64,000 bases of DNA, from the NCBI RefSeq assembly GCF_947179515.1, contig NC_067473.1:123046909-123110908 (forward strand). The letters are read 5' to 3'. Both the position numbers and the translations under genes were made by a program. Positions 1 through 13,700 of this stretch are shown here, one piece after another; the stretch's first letter is position 1; every line of letters starts with the position of its first letter. The DNA comes from Apodemus sylvaticus. Its lineage: Eukaryota; Chordata; Mammalia; Rodentia; Muridae. Below the pieces are notes generated by a model, which was not told the DNA's origin, ran no database searches, and was given only the letters and a program-made list of their open reading frames with translations.

Positions 1-1537
1 AAACCCTGTGGGATAAGCTTCTTTGATAGAGTAGGAACTATGTAGTGCCATGTGTATGTGTGTGTGTACACTTAGTGGAGACCAGAGGCCTCTACTGAGT
101 TATTTAAATCTGTGTTTCTGGTGTCCTTCAAGGAGAGCCCAAAGGTTTCCGCAGTTAGTGCTCTGATGGAGACAGGAGGCTTGGTAGCACTGGGGAGCCA
201 TAGAAGGTAAGCAAAGCAGTAAGGCAGGCAGTGGGAATGTGAAGAAGCTCAGCCCAGGGAATCTGGCACATAGACCTGAGTTCTGAAGCAGCTTTTTTCC
301 ACCCTCAGGAAGTCTGGAGAGTTTGTTGTCCTGGATTTCATTTTGTCTTTTTGAAAAAGGGGTTTGACCGAATCTAGAAAGATGCTTAAGCAAGCATTTT
401 CAGAAGCTCTGGTTTTTCCCTTTAAGCTGGTTATACCATTTCTCTGTCATTGGTACCTGCTCCAAATCCTACCTTTTCTTTGTCTTGGTAAAGCCAGACC
501 ATGCTACCACTTAAAGGCCTGTCTTCCCCCAGAAGCAAGTAGACAGTGCTGCCACTGGTTCTGATAGCCTTTCTCCAGGCTATCCCAGACATCTTGTACA
601 TTCTCCTATAATCGAAATGGACTTTCTCATTGGAGTGTTTGAGCAAAATCTGTGTCTGCTAAACAAGGAGACACACTGCAGATGTTCAAATACATGAAGT
701 GGGAACAGAACAGCCAAAGACTGCCTGGTTTCCTTGTTGCTCAAGGTTCTTCTGAGCTTTAAAGAAAGGCCTCATCAGATAGCCTTATAGTGCCACTGTT
801 TCCAGCTCGTAGAAGTCATCCAGATAGCAAATGTAAGGAGACAGTACAAAAAAGGTCAAGGCTGTATTGACATGGGGTCATTTCAGTACCATAGTGCTTC
901 AAAGGAAAATGAGATCCTCCAAATTAACCTCTGTAGTCAGTGTGAACAGTGATGCTGTGAAGTTTCCTAACAGTTGAGCTGTAGGTTTGGGTTCTGGAAG
1001 CAAGAGAAGTCCAGAATGTGTAAGGTTGTGATGTACAGTAGACTTTATCAGCTAAGAAGGATGAGCTGAGGTTATTGGCTAAAGACTAAGTAAATCAGAG
1101 TAGAGATAATCAGTGATTTGTAACCATGTTCCTTGAAGGTCCTCAAGGGGATGCTTAGGGACAAGGACTTTGACTCAGAAAGTAAGCAAGAATGTAGGAA
1201 TGATAGACTGTTTTGTCTGGCAGTAAGGTTAGGCACGGAGCTGCTTCTATAGCCAAGGTGTGCAGACTGGAGCCAAGTTGCCTGAACTGCTCTGTGTGTT
1301 GGGATGCTTGTGTGCCAAGAGCAGTCATATCATATATGAGCTCTGGATTTCCATCATGACCTTACAAGGTTTCTGCAGAGATATGGACATATGAGGTAGA
1401 CATATTGTTGGGCTGCCATTAACCCCTGTGGTGACAGCATCTGACAGACTGTACCCCTATTCCTATGGGAACAGGGCTAGGACAGTTCACCTCTGCTCAT
1501 GAGGAACCAAATCATGTGCTCATTTACTATCCTTCAG
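1..1537 (+). other. Nr2c2: Nr2c2 intron, upstream part
   Basis: Intronic sequence before the first exon in the window. I see no exon, no clear SINE and only a short TG run near 50-66. Small open frames here lack splice or codon support. Confidence 0.7.
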
Positions 1538-1717
1538 GCCGGCACTATGGGGCTGTCAGTTGTGAAGGCTGCAAAGGTTTCTTTAAAAGGAGCGTGAGGA
1601 AGAATCTGACCTACAGCTGTCGGAGCAGCCAAGACTGCATCATCAACAAGCACCACCGCAACCGCTGCCAGTTCTGCAGGCTAAAGAAGTGCCTGGAGAT
1701 GGGCATGAAAATGGAGT
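1538..1717 (+). CDS. Nr2c2: Nr2c2 exon: DNA-binding domain, second part
   Basis: Encodes residues 127-185 by TR4 numbering plus the first base of S186. It starts after ccttcag, completing a split Gly codon, and ends before gtgagt. It reads RHYGAVSCEGCKGFFKRSVR and then the second zinc finger, with cysteines in CRSSQDC and CQFC. If the intron were retained, the frame would stop at TAG 1723-1725, only two codons past the splice site. Confidence 0.97.
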
Positions 1718-4700
1718 GTGAGTAGCAGGGCTTCACCTTGCTAGTAAATGCCTGCTAAATAGGTGTTGGTTATCTTTGAATTTAAAGGGGTGTGGGGTGG
1801 AAATACTCATAAAAGCTTCACTGTGCTTTCCCTTCTGGGCAGCTAGGTGATCCAGAGCTGACGCTGCTGGGTTTTGAAAGTCTACACGTTATATATGAAA
1901 GCCCCTTTTCCAATGACTCAGAAAATAGGACAGGAGGAATAGAGAATAACACCAGCTTCAGAGTAAAGCTGAGACCAAGGCTACAGAGTTAGTTACCAGA
2001 AACAGTTCCTCTCTCAATCCTTGGGCCTCATCTGTGACCCATCCAAGTTCTAAAGAAGACTCCCAAGTAGAAGCAGCCACAAAAGGGGTGAAACCCTCCC
2101 CTCAGCAGTATTCTGAAACTAGTCTCTCATCCACAAGGACCATTCATTGGCTTAGTTTCTAATGGTGAAATCATAAGAACCAGGTCCCCAAACAGGCAAC
2201 ACAAAAAAGTCACTGTGAGCAACCTGTGCTCTTAAGCATCCAGCAAGTATGGAAAGGAAGAGTCAGGCCTACACCAGGCTAACAGTGCCACGTGGCTCCT
2301 AGGAAGATTAGAGCCAATAGATTTCATTATTGTTTCCTATTCTAGGAATGGGACAATGCAAAATTTACTGGGGAACAAGAAGTATGCTTGCAACCTGTAC
2401 TACCATAGTCAGTATAATATATACATGACTAGCTTATGGTGGGTCTGTGCTCTCATATTGCCAGATTATCCTTAGTTGTGAACAGTGATGGGACTAAACA
2501 TGATCTATCACAGGCATAGTTGCAAACTCACAGTCCAACTGCATTTCAACTTAGTAGTAAGGTATCTGGACCCAAGGCTTGCTCTCTTCTTGTGGGCTGG
2601 GGAGATGGCTCAATGTGTAAAGTGCTTACTGTATTAGCATGAAGATGCGAATTCTGATTTCAGGAACCCATGTAAAAGCTGGGTGTTGTTACTAATGCAG
2701 GTAATTGTAGCACTAGTTGGATCACCAAAGCTTGCTGGCCATGCCAATCTAGCCAATCAGTGATGTCCATGATCATTGAAAGGCCCTGAATCAAAACAAA
2801 GGTGAAAAGCAGTAATAAAAATCACTCAATTTTGATCTCTAGCCTCTGTTCATACATAAACTGTATATCTCACCTCCCAAGATCTATAATTTCTTCAGTT
2901 GCTTGTGACAAACATACAACATTAGAAAAAATTTTTTTAGTTTAATTATGTATATGTATGTGTCAATGTGTACTGGGTACATGTGAATGTAGGCACCTAT
3001 TGGAGGCCTTAGATTTTCCTAGAGCTGTAGTTACAGGCAGTTGTAAGCTGTCTGAAGTGAGTACTGGGAATTGAACTCTGGTCTTCTTTAAGAGTAATAT
3101 ATTCTTAACTGCTGAGCCTTCTCTAGCCCCTATATACCCATTCTTAAACTTGGTTGCTGGGAAAGAAATTGCTGTAGCTCTTCAGACTGAATGAAACTGG
3201 ACTTGAGCAAGATTGCTCTGCCATTTGTGGCATGGGATAATCTATGTGAAGGATCCACTTGAAGATTGTCATTTTTTATCCTGGGCTGAGCCCAGCTGGT
3301 GACAGAAATAATTAAAACAAACAAACAAACAAACAGTACAATATATTGATCTCCTTAGGTCACACCAGAGTGGCAGTTTCTGAGCAGGCATCATCTGCCA
3401 TCTTGAGCCTCTGTATGGTTTGCATTGGGGTTATTGATTTTGACTCTTTGCATTGATTAGAAAGCCCATGGTGACCAAACACCAAAGTTACAAATTTGCT
3501 AAGAGACAACTTCAGCATGCTACAGTATTTATTCATTTGATTCTTTTTCTCTAAATATGAATATATATTATAATTTAAGCTGTACAGAGTGAACGGAAAC
3601 CCTTTGATGTACAACGAGAGAAACCAAGCAATTGTGCTGCTTCCACTGAGAAGATCTATATCCGGAAAGACCTGAGAAGTCCTCTGATAGCCACTCCCAC
3701 ATTTGTGGCAGACAAAGATGGAACAAGGTCAGTCTCCTGTTCTCAGAGTAGTACTGTGTTCAGCCTCCAAACTGGCCTGAAAAAGTGCAGATATCCCTGG
3801 AATGGACTCTCACCTGCCTCCCATAGCCCTGGCATGTCTCACTCTCTTTTTGGATCCACTTAACATTGTTGAAGATCACTTCAGGACACAATTGATCCTA
3901 AGGATTAGGCTTTAATAGCTGTCTATAGCTCAAAGTACAAACCTTTTATTTTTTTTACTATATAGAAGAAAGGACCAGATGATGCCACAAACTAACTTGT
4001 TCATTCTTTTTAACACACTGTGTTGAAATGGTTTTAAAGAGAACTAAAATAAGGAAAGCCAGAAATCTAAAATGTATTATACAAAGAGCTGGAAAGAATG
4101 GCCACAGTTAGTATAGAAGGCCTAGGGGTAGGCATCTGTGTTCTGTTCTCCTCCCTCAGCCTGTAATCTGCCTTTGTGAGTAGCTCATCAGCAAGAGCAA
4201 ACATGTAGCTACTTACCCTGGGCTGAATGTTAGAGCTTCTCTCTTGTAGACAGCCTGGCATATATGGAAGCCAACTGAATGCAGCATGTACACACTGTGC
4301 AGAAAATGTTAGACACTACTCTGGGTTTCTTTGTGTCTTAAATAGACAAACAGGTCTTCTTGATCCAGGGATGCTTGTGAACATCCAACAGCCTTTGATA
4401 CGTGAGGATGGTACAGTTCTCCTGGCCACAGATTCCAAGGTAACATTCTCTCCTGTGTGTTGGAGTGCAGGCTGCTTTTCCAACTATACCTGCTCCCTTG
4501 GCTATCAGACAGGCTGAAAGCATAGCCTCCTGTAACTACATTAATTTCTCATGATAATAGTCATCCTAGGATTTGTTCTAAAGATGCTGGTGGTTTTTAG
4601 ACACTCCAGTCAGGGCTGAATGGCAATAGTCACCATCACATGCCAGCCTTGTGGATATTCAGTGGTTCTTCACATGGCAGCTTTGTAGTTTGTGTGGTTC

Positions 4701-7700
4701 TGTTCCCTATTAATTTAATCCCCTCATTATACATACTGGCAGGCTACCAGTATGCTGGGAAGGTAGCTATTTTTTCTAAAGCAGTCTTTTGCAAAAGATC
4801 CAGTTTCTTTCCGGTAGATAATCTGAAATAGGCTGACAAATGAACCAGAGCTAACAAACTTATAGCCTGAGATGTCTATTGGTCCAAAAGGTCATCTCCC
4901 ATTGTGGTGACCTGCACAGTATGCTGTGGTTCTATCGTAATTTATTAATCAGTTCTGTGTTTAAAACTTTTCTACTGGGGCTGGGTGGAGTGGTGTGCTA
5001 CTTTATGTGTTCTGTCATTTTATCATGATGTTATTATATCACATATGTGGATCTGTGTGTGTGACCATAACCAAGATGCAAAAAACCAAAAGCCTGATCC
5101 ATTCTGATCCAGTTGATACACAAAAAGAACTTCCTAGCATGACCGGTTTTCATTCACACATATCTTCTTCATTTCAGGGCTTTATAAAGCCCTTAAGTCA
5201 TTCTGCTGTATGTGCTAATTTTTAGTGTTACTGTTTGTTTGTTTGTTTACTTACTTACTTACTTATTATTATTATTAGGCTGAAACAAGCCAAGGAGCTC
5301 TAGGTACACTGGCAAATGTAGTGACCTCTTTGGCCAACCTGAGTGAATCTTTGAACAATGGTGATGCTTCAGAAATGCAGCCAGAGGACCAGTCTGCAAG
5401 TGAAATTACTCGGTATGAGCCCCTCTGAATCTCTACATTCCCCAGGTTCTGTTTTGTAAGGATAGATGCCAGCATTTGGTACCTATGCTATATTTTGAAT
5501 TTTGGTGCTAGAAATTGACCTCTGCCTCATGTGTATAAGACAAGTGCTATGCCAGTGAACTATATACTTCAAAAATACTCCAGCTTGTGTCTAATTAAAG
5601 AACTATAAAGTTGTCAAAACAATCCCACATATCTGTTGTCTTCCACATTTAGATTCGGGAATCTACAATGAAGGAGGACCTGCTTATATCATGTGACATA
5701 AGGCAGTCAGGACTACAGTTTGCTCCTTACACTAGGGTCTTCTTCAAACAAATGTTGTCTTGAGCACTGTGTAATGAACCTATACAAAACAGTGTACCTC
5801 TTTCTTGTTTCTGTTTGCTCACACCTGCTTTCTGAGTGGTTCATGCTAGCTGATAAATAACACTAGCTGGTTCCAGGCGGCATTGGTTAGCTGCTCAGGA
5901 TGTTTCTTCCCCACAGCTTGGCCCTTGTGTTTTGCTCTTCTATTTTCTATTCTGGCCTTAATGTCAGGCCAGATGGGTGCTTACTGGGAGCTACACAGTC
6001 CTCTGCTTGGTCCTCCTGTTAATTTGTAATCTGATGCCAATATTCAGACCTAGGTGTAGAGAGAAGAACATGAGATCTAAGTAGAATCAGCTAGGGCTTT
6101 CTTACTGTATTTGCCATTGATGACTGCTTCATTTTTGCTCACAGGGCTTTTGACACCTTAGCAAAAGCACTTAGTACCACAGATAGTGCTTCACCCCCAA
6201 GCCTGGCAGATGGGATAGATGCTAGTGGAGGAGGGAGTATCCATGTCATCAGCAGAGATCAGTCAACACCCATCATTGAAGTTGAAGGCCCTCTCCTTTC
6301 AGACACACATGTCACATTTAAGGTGAGTAAGTTAACATGTGTAACCTACCACCACCCCCACCACCACCCCCAGTGCTAGAGCCAGGTACTGTACAAATGC
6401 TAGTCTACAATTTCAAAAGTCAGACCTTGCAATGAGTTCATTTTATAATTGTGGCAGAATTTTAAATTTCAAAGCATATTCTTATTGAAAGTGACCCTCC
6501 AATAAGTGTGGCACATCACAGCCACGAGAGATTGCCATGGTGCTAGCCACTGAGGTTCAGGGGCTGGTTGCTTTGCCTTTTCCTATGACAGCAATACAGG
6601 CTCAGCCAGGTACCTTGTTGGCCTCTCTACTATGTAGAAAAGTCATCAAATAAACTTGTTAGCAAGTAGGCAGCCAGACTGATTTTAATTATATTGTTCA
6701 CTAGAGCCACTATCTTTGAGGAATATTAGTAGGTTCTCAGTCTTTCCCATGCTGTATCTGCCCTCCTGACAGAGCATCAGAAGACTCTGCAGTCTTTAGT
6801 CAATTCAGAATGAATTGCTTGTCTCAGTGCACTCTGTACTGAGAGATCTAGTCAGTCATTTGGGTAGACAGGGTACCTGACTACAGTTGCCCAAGGCTTG
6901 TTTCTCAGGTTGCTTCCAACACATTAGACCTTTTGAGGATATCATAGCATATGGAAGCTGTTTTTCTACTGAGATGTTATTTTGACCAGCACCTGTTCAT
7001 TACTATCTTGAAACTACCCTTAAAAACATGTGGCCAGTAAATTAGGGCTAATAACAATATAGCTGAGCTGAGAGTTGTTGAAGACATCTTTGTGTGGGTA
7101 AGCTGGAAAGTATCTGATAGGCTCCTGAACCCCCAATTCAGATTGTTGCACTCAAGTCACTGAGCAAGAAATCATGGGAGCTGGTGAACACCTTGGCTAC
7201 ATGGCCACATATTCCACTAGAGACAGGCTTTTGGAAGTTCTTTGAAATCTGACAGAGCTAGCTACTTTGGCTATTACTGTTACCACTGTTGAAACAGGAA
7301 CAAGAGCACCTAGCCCTCCTTTAGCTCTTGTGTCACAACGCCTTCTATTTTCCAGCTTACAATGCCCAGTCCTATGCCAGAGTACCTCAATGTACATTAC
7401 ATCTGCGAATCTGCATCCCGCCTGCTTTTCCTCTCCATGCACTGGGCAAGGTCAATCCCAGCCTTTCAGGCACTTGGGTAAGTGGTCTTTATTCCTGAAG
7501 GTCCTTGAGTAGTGGGATTTATTCTTCCAGTAATGATCCACAAGTTCTCTAAGGTTCTTTTCAGTGTGATTGTTACAATTTAACTTACTCAGTGACCCAA
7601 AGTTGCATTAAATATAGTTAACAAATTGAAGGAAACAGTAGTTCTTGTTGCAGAGGACTTGTTGCTAGGAAAGTCTAGCCTTTGATAGGATGAATGTCAG

Positions 7701-10700
7701 AGCAATGGTTTGTGTGTACATGTTGCTTTGCCTCACTGTTGACCAGCCTGTGAGGACCACTGGCTTGTGTCATCTCTGCAGGAAGCCCCTCCTGCTTGCT
7801 TGTTCATGAACATCACTGTGTTTCGTGATCCTGTTTCCCTGTCAGTCCCAATGTCAGCTCTGCTACTATGCTAAGTAACTAATGTCCAGTTGGAATAGGC
7901 CATCATTGTGGCATGCAGTCTGGCTAGAACATAAACAACCACATGACACTGGGAATGTAATGAATGGATGCATGCTATAGGGTAACCACCATAGGTTATA
8001 TGTGGGAAACATTAGGTTGTCCACTGGTTCATAGCAGTGGCCTAGGGTAAGCAGATTGGAGTTGAGAATCATTTGACAGCTGTAAGGCTGTAGAAAAGTT
8101 GCCTTCTCTGAATCTTCTAATTTTTCTTCTCCGTAAAATCCTTGCCAGAAGTGAAATCTTACAAAGCTCTTAATCCAGAGCTGAAGACTGAAAGGGATCT
8201 GCAGATAGATGTGTGCTACTGGGCTGGGTGCTATGGTATATGTCTCCCCATATAACGGTGAAAGTAGTTTCACCATACTTCATTATTATGGGAGAGATGG
8301 TTTGGTTTGTTATTCTCAGGGCAACTGGACAGGCAGTAAATGTTGAACAAACATCTGCAAATTCTTATGACTGCCTGTCTTTGCTGCCATTTGGAAGACA
8401 GTTGTCATCTTAGGGTTATCTGTACTGTTATATGAAGTTGTCCTGATGTGGAGCTAGTGATGGTCTTAGCTCCCTGAGTGGGGTTTTGTTTTTGTTTTTC
8501 CATCTGAACATTTTGAATGTTCCTCCTCCAGATCAGTAAGCACCAAATTCAGTAAGAGACTCTGATGTTGACCTCTGGCCTAAATACAAATGTACACATG
8601 CACATACACCCATACAATGTATATATAACCACATGCACATAAAAGATGTTTTTCTTTTTTAACTGTAAGTCACAGCTTGCATAAAGAGATCAGAGGAATA
8701 TTTGGGGGTATTGGTTCTCTCCACCATGTGGATTTTGTGGATCAAACTGAGGTCATTTGACTTAATGGTAAGCTTCTTTACCTGTCGAGCTACCCTGCTA
8801 GCACCCCAAAAAGTCTTATAATTTATCATCTAAGGGACTTTACTTAAAACTTAAAACCTTCATGGATTTACTCACGGACTTGGGTCATTTTTCTGGGAAT
8901 GACCTGAACATAAAATAAACCATTTTCACACCCTTGCTAGATGGTGCATGGTGCTAGGGCTCCATAAAGAGTCCATAAAGCTCACATGCCTAAAGTCAGC
9001 CACACTGCAACACACTTAGCCCTATCCTTGTGTTCCCAGACAGGACTGCAATACCAGCCTGGTGCGGGCGTGCTGGAATGAGCTCTTCACTCTTGGCCTG
9101 GCCCAGTGTGCCCAGGTCATGAGTCTCTCTACCATCTTGGCAGCCATTGTCAACCACCTACAGAACAGCATCCAGGAAGGTAGGTTCTACGGATATGGAA
9201 GTGGAGTGTATCTTTATCCAATCTGTGCTTGGATCAAAGCCCAGCCTGTGTCGAGAGTTGACCCAGCTGATCTTTGTGAATGGACAAACAACTGTCATCT
9301 AATAGGATCTGCAATGGCATCTAATAAATTTGATAGTCAAGTGAAATAGCAGCTGTGGCAGTAGCCCTGCAGAAGCAGGCCCTATGAACTGAGGCATGAG
9401 TTGTCATAAAGGAATTAACCTGTGGCAACTACAGGCTGAATTAGGTATATTACTGAGGTAATTTAAATACCCTTTAAAAGGGGGGGGGGGAGAGGGAGTT
9501 CTTATTTATTTTATGTATATGAGTACACTGTAGGTCTTCAGACACACCAGAAGAGGGCATCATAATATCCCTCTACAGAAACACCATGTGGTTGCTGGGA
9601 ATTGAACTCAAGACCACTGGAAAAGTAGTCAATGCTCTTAACCACCATTTCTCCAGCCCTTGAGTACCCCTTTTTAAAAAAAAAAAAAGATTTCTTGTAC
9701 ATATGTGCCTGTGCCATGTGTGTGCAATATCTAGAGTAAAAGAGGACGTCAAATCTCCCAGAACTGATGTTACAGATTATTGTGAGCCACTGTGTGGTCC
9801 TGGGAACTGAAACCAGATCCTCTACAAGAGCATTGAGTGCTGTTAACTACTGAACCTTCTCTCCAGGCACAAGTACCTCTTAATACTTCACTTTCATCTG
9901 GAAATGCAGCTCTTGACAAGCTTGAGATGACTTGGTTCTCTTTAGAAAATGAACCTACCCTCCATTTGTCTGTGATGTTCCTTAAAAGACTGATCTTATT
10001 CTTAGTTTTCCTCAGAGGCTCTGTGATATTTCTTTCTAGATAAGCTTTCCGGTGACCGGATAAAGCAAGTCATGGAGCACATCTGGAAGCTGCAGGAGTT
10101 CTGTAACAGCATGGCGAAACTGGATATAGACGGCTATGAGTACGCATACCTTAAAGCTATAGTTCTCTTTAGTCCCGGTAAGATATGTGGTGGGGACTTG
10201 TGACACTTTGCACTGTGTCTACTGATGTTTCTGAACACGGCCATATTGTCATCAATTGTGTAGGAGAACCCTTTTTATATAACCCAAAATGTTCATAAGT
10301 GCCTTGGTATCTAGCATCAATATAGCAATTGTTAAATCCTTGCTCTATAGCCCTGAAGAAATGTGCCTTGGGATTCACGTTCTGAATACATTTAATTTGT
10401 ACCTCAACCAAGCCATGGCCAAACAAGACTGCCATCCAGTGCTGTTTTTCTTGTTTGGGTTCTCCCATTTCCAGAGTCTCTGGTCCAGGTAGACTGGAAC
10501 TCACCTTTACTGTCTCTGGATAACAATAGGCCTAACTTTAGCAGCTGAAGAGGCAGAGAATTCCTGGTGGAACCAAAAAGGCACCTGGACTGGCCTCACT
10601 TTCTTCTGGAGAAAGACATTTGGGCTTATCATTGACCTCAACAGCAAGGGTTGAATGTAGCATAATCATGTTCTTCTTCCTCAGACTCCTTACTTGTAAC

Positions 10701-13700
10701 AAAGGTATCTATTGAAAAGGAGTCATTCCATAATTAAACGTCTGAAAAGAGAATATTTCTCATATATATTTAGAATTCAGGGGTGGTATTTAGGTAAGGC
10801 TGTTAGGCTCTACCTAGGAGCCACACAACTTCCTAGGACTCTTATATAGCCTTGGAAAAATACATAGGCAAAGACAGTATTGTGACAACTTCCCAATTCA
10901 TTGAGCCAGCCTTCAAGTTCAGTTGCTTATGTTTGATAAGTAGCAATCAACAGACTAAAAAGATTAAGATTTCTATGATAGTTTCCAAATTCAGAGAGAA
11001 ACTTGAGGTTTACTTTTTTGTTTACAGATCATCCAGGTTTGACAGGCACAAGCCAGATTGAGAAATTTCAGGAAAAGGCACAGATGGAATTACAGGACTA
11101 TGTGCAGAAAACCTACTCAGAAGACACATACAGGTGAGGCACAAGGCCATGCCCCACACAAAAGAAGGGGCAGGGTGTGGTATGGTTGGGTATATGGCTG
11201 GGTCAGAGTCTAGCAACCTGGCAGAGCCTCCATTAGATCACTGACATCTCCAGGTGTATGAGAAAGAAAGAGAGCAAACATAAGGGAATGCTAGGCTGGA
11301 AGCTTTTGACTGCTGATGACAGTCAGAAAAGGAATGCTCTTCTGGAACTAACTCTTTGAGGCTCAGTTCTCACACATCACAGAGGTGCTTAGCACTCATG
11401 GGGAGAGGCAGCATTAAAGTACTTAACAAAAATGAAATCTGGCCCAAATTAAGAAGTGAGTTACATAAGGTAATTTTGCCCTTAGATAAAACTAATAGGG
11501 GAAAAGCCCTTTTATACAGGTGAGAATTGGTAATATTTTAACAATAGGATGTATACTAGCCTAATACAGATTTAGACAGTATAGTTGATCTGCCAAAGAA
11601 TAGAATGTATGGCAAGCTTTGCCAGGCCAAATTTTCTAACTCTCCCTCTCCTTCCAAAGTAAACAAAAGTAACAATCCAAAGAGACATTTAGCCTGCTTT
11701 CCCCAGACTTGTATCCTCTGAATTGAATTCTGTCTTAGGCTCCCTGAACTGCCAGGACTACTACTTCCTGCCCTGTACTTCTCAAAGGAGATGCTGCTGT
11801 GCCAGTGGCTCTGGTGGGTTTCTCTGTGTAAAGTCCAGACAGTTGTGTGCACATCTCCTTAGCCCAGATTCTGGTTCCCAAAACCAACCTGCACTGGGAT
11901 CACTGAAGACCTTGAGTCACATGTGGAGAGTAACTTCAGTCTGATACAAGGAGAATGGGGCTGTATCATACCCATAATTCCCATCTGGCCTGATGTGCAA
12001 GCAGGTTCTCTTCTGAAGCCACAGTGCTCCCATAGTGTTTATAGTCAATAAATGGCCTTGGAGTCTGCAAGCAGAGCCCCTTACTCTAGAACCATAATTC
12101 TGCAGCATTAGAAAGTAGATATCTCATTTTTAAGTCTGAGTCAATCCTAGCTCAGACAGAGTCCCAGGGCAGAGAGGTGAAGGCACTCAGGCTTTAATAG
12201 ATAGCATATTCTGTTGTATTTTTCTTTTTATATACTTTCTAGGGGGTGTATGTGTACGTGTGTTCATGTGATATGTATATATGTGGGCACATGTAGCAAG
12301 GTGCCTCACTGGAGGTCAGAGGACAACCCTTAGGAGTTTTCTCCCTGTCCTGGGGCTTGAACACATAGGTTCTTTGGAACACTCCTTTATCTACTGAGTC
12401 TACCTACACAGCCCCTGTAACTCATGTTTCATGCTTTTGTGTCTTTTTCATATTAATTCTCCTGAAGTACCCTAGCTTACCTCCTCATTCAGCCTGCGGG
12501 CCAGCTCAGTTGGTCAGTGTTGCCAACTTCCTGAGACTACTTGATCTGTTTCACTCCTCAGATCAGAAAAGAAAAATATGGTGATTTAGGGTCTCACTAT
12601 GCAGCCCTGGCTAACCTTGAATTTACGAGGTAAACTAGACTGGTCTGACACAGAAATCCACCTACCTGCCTCCTGAGTGTTGGGGTTAAAGACATGTACC
12701 ATCATACATGTCACCTACTTCCTTTTTGTGTATCTGTGTTGGTGCATACAACTTGGGGGTCTAGGCACCAAATTCAGGTCAAAATCAGGCTTAGCAGCTA
12801 GCACCCTCGTATTGTAAACCCCACCATAAAATTATTTTTGTTGTTACTTTATAACTGTAATTTTGCTGCTGTTATGAATCATAAACATGTTTTCCAGTGA
12901 TTTTAGGTGACCCCTGTGAAAGGGTTGTAGACTCCCAAAGGGCTTGTAACCCACAGGTAGAGAAACACTGGGTTAGAGAGATGGTGCAACAATTAGAGCA
13001 CTTATTGCTCTTTCAGAGGACCAGGGTTCAATTCTCAGAGAACCCACATGGTGCCATACAGCTGTCTGTAACTCAGTTTCAAGAAATCCAACATCCTCTT
13101 CTGACCTCTGTAGTCATCTTGCACATAACATATGCAGGTAAAACATTCATACACAGAAATCTATTTTTTTCATAAACAAGGTAGGCATTGCAGAAAATTT
13201 GGAACATTTTAGGGAGCCAAAGAAGGAAAGAAAATTACTTCATCAAAAAGCATCCCTCAAGGATTTTTTTTTTAACCTTTTTCCATTTGGATTCTGATAT
13301 ACTTTGCATACCTTCTCATGGCTATCATGCCAAGAGGAGCAAATCATGAGCATGTGACTAACATTCTTCCAAAGTGCTTCACACAATCATGCACATGCAA
13401 TAAAGCAGCTGTGCTCCTGGATCTCTCTGCGTTCCAGTAACTATAGATTATTATGTCTCACTGTATAGCACAGCTGGCCTCCCTCCTACTTTACTCTTCT
13501 TGCCTCAGGTTCCTGAGTGAGGCAGATATGTATCACTATAGTATCCTTCCTTTATTGAGTTTGTAGCAGTTCTCTATAGGAATACTCTGTACTTTAACCT
13601 ATTGCTTGTTGGTAAATTTCAAAATTTTGTGTGTGCAGGTGAGAAGAATAGCTTTAAGTAGTATAAGAATTTCATACTTACTGTTAGAAATGGTTTTTGC

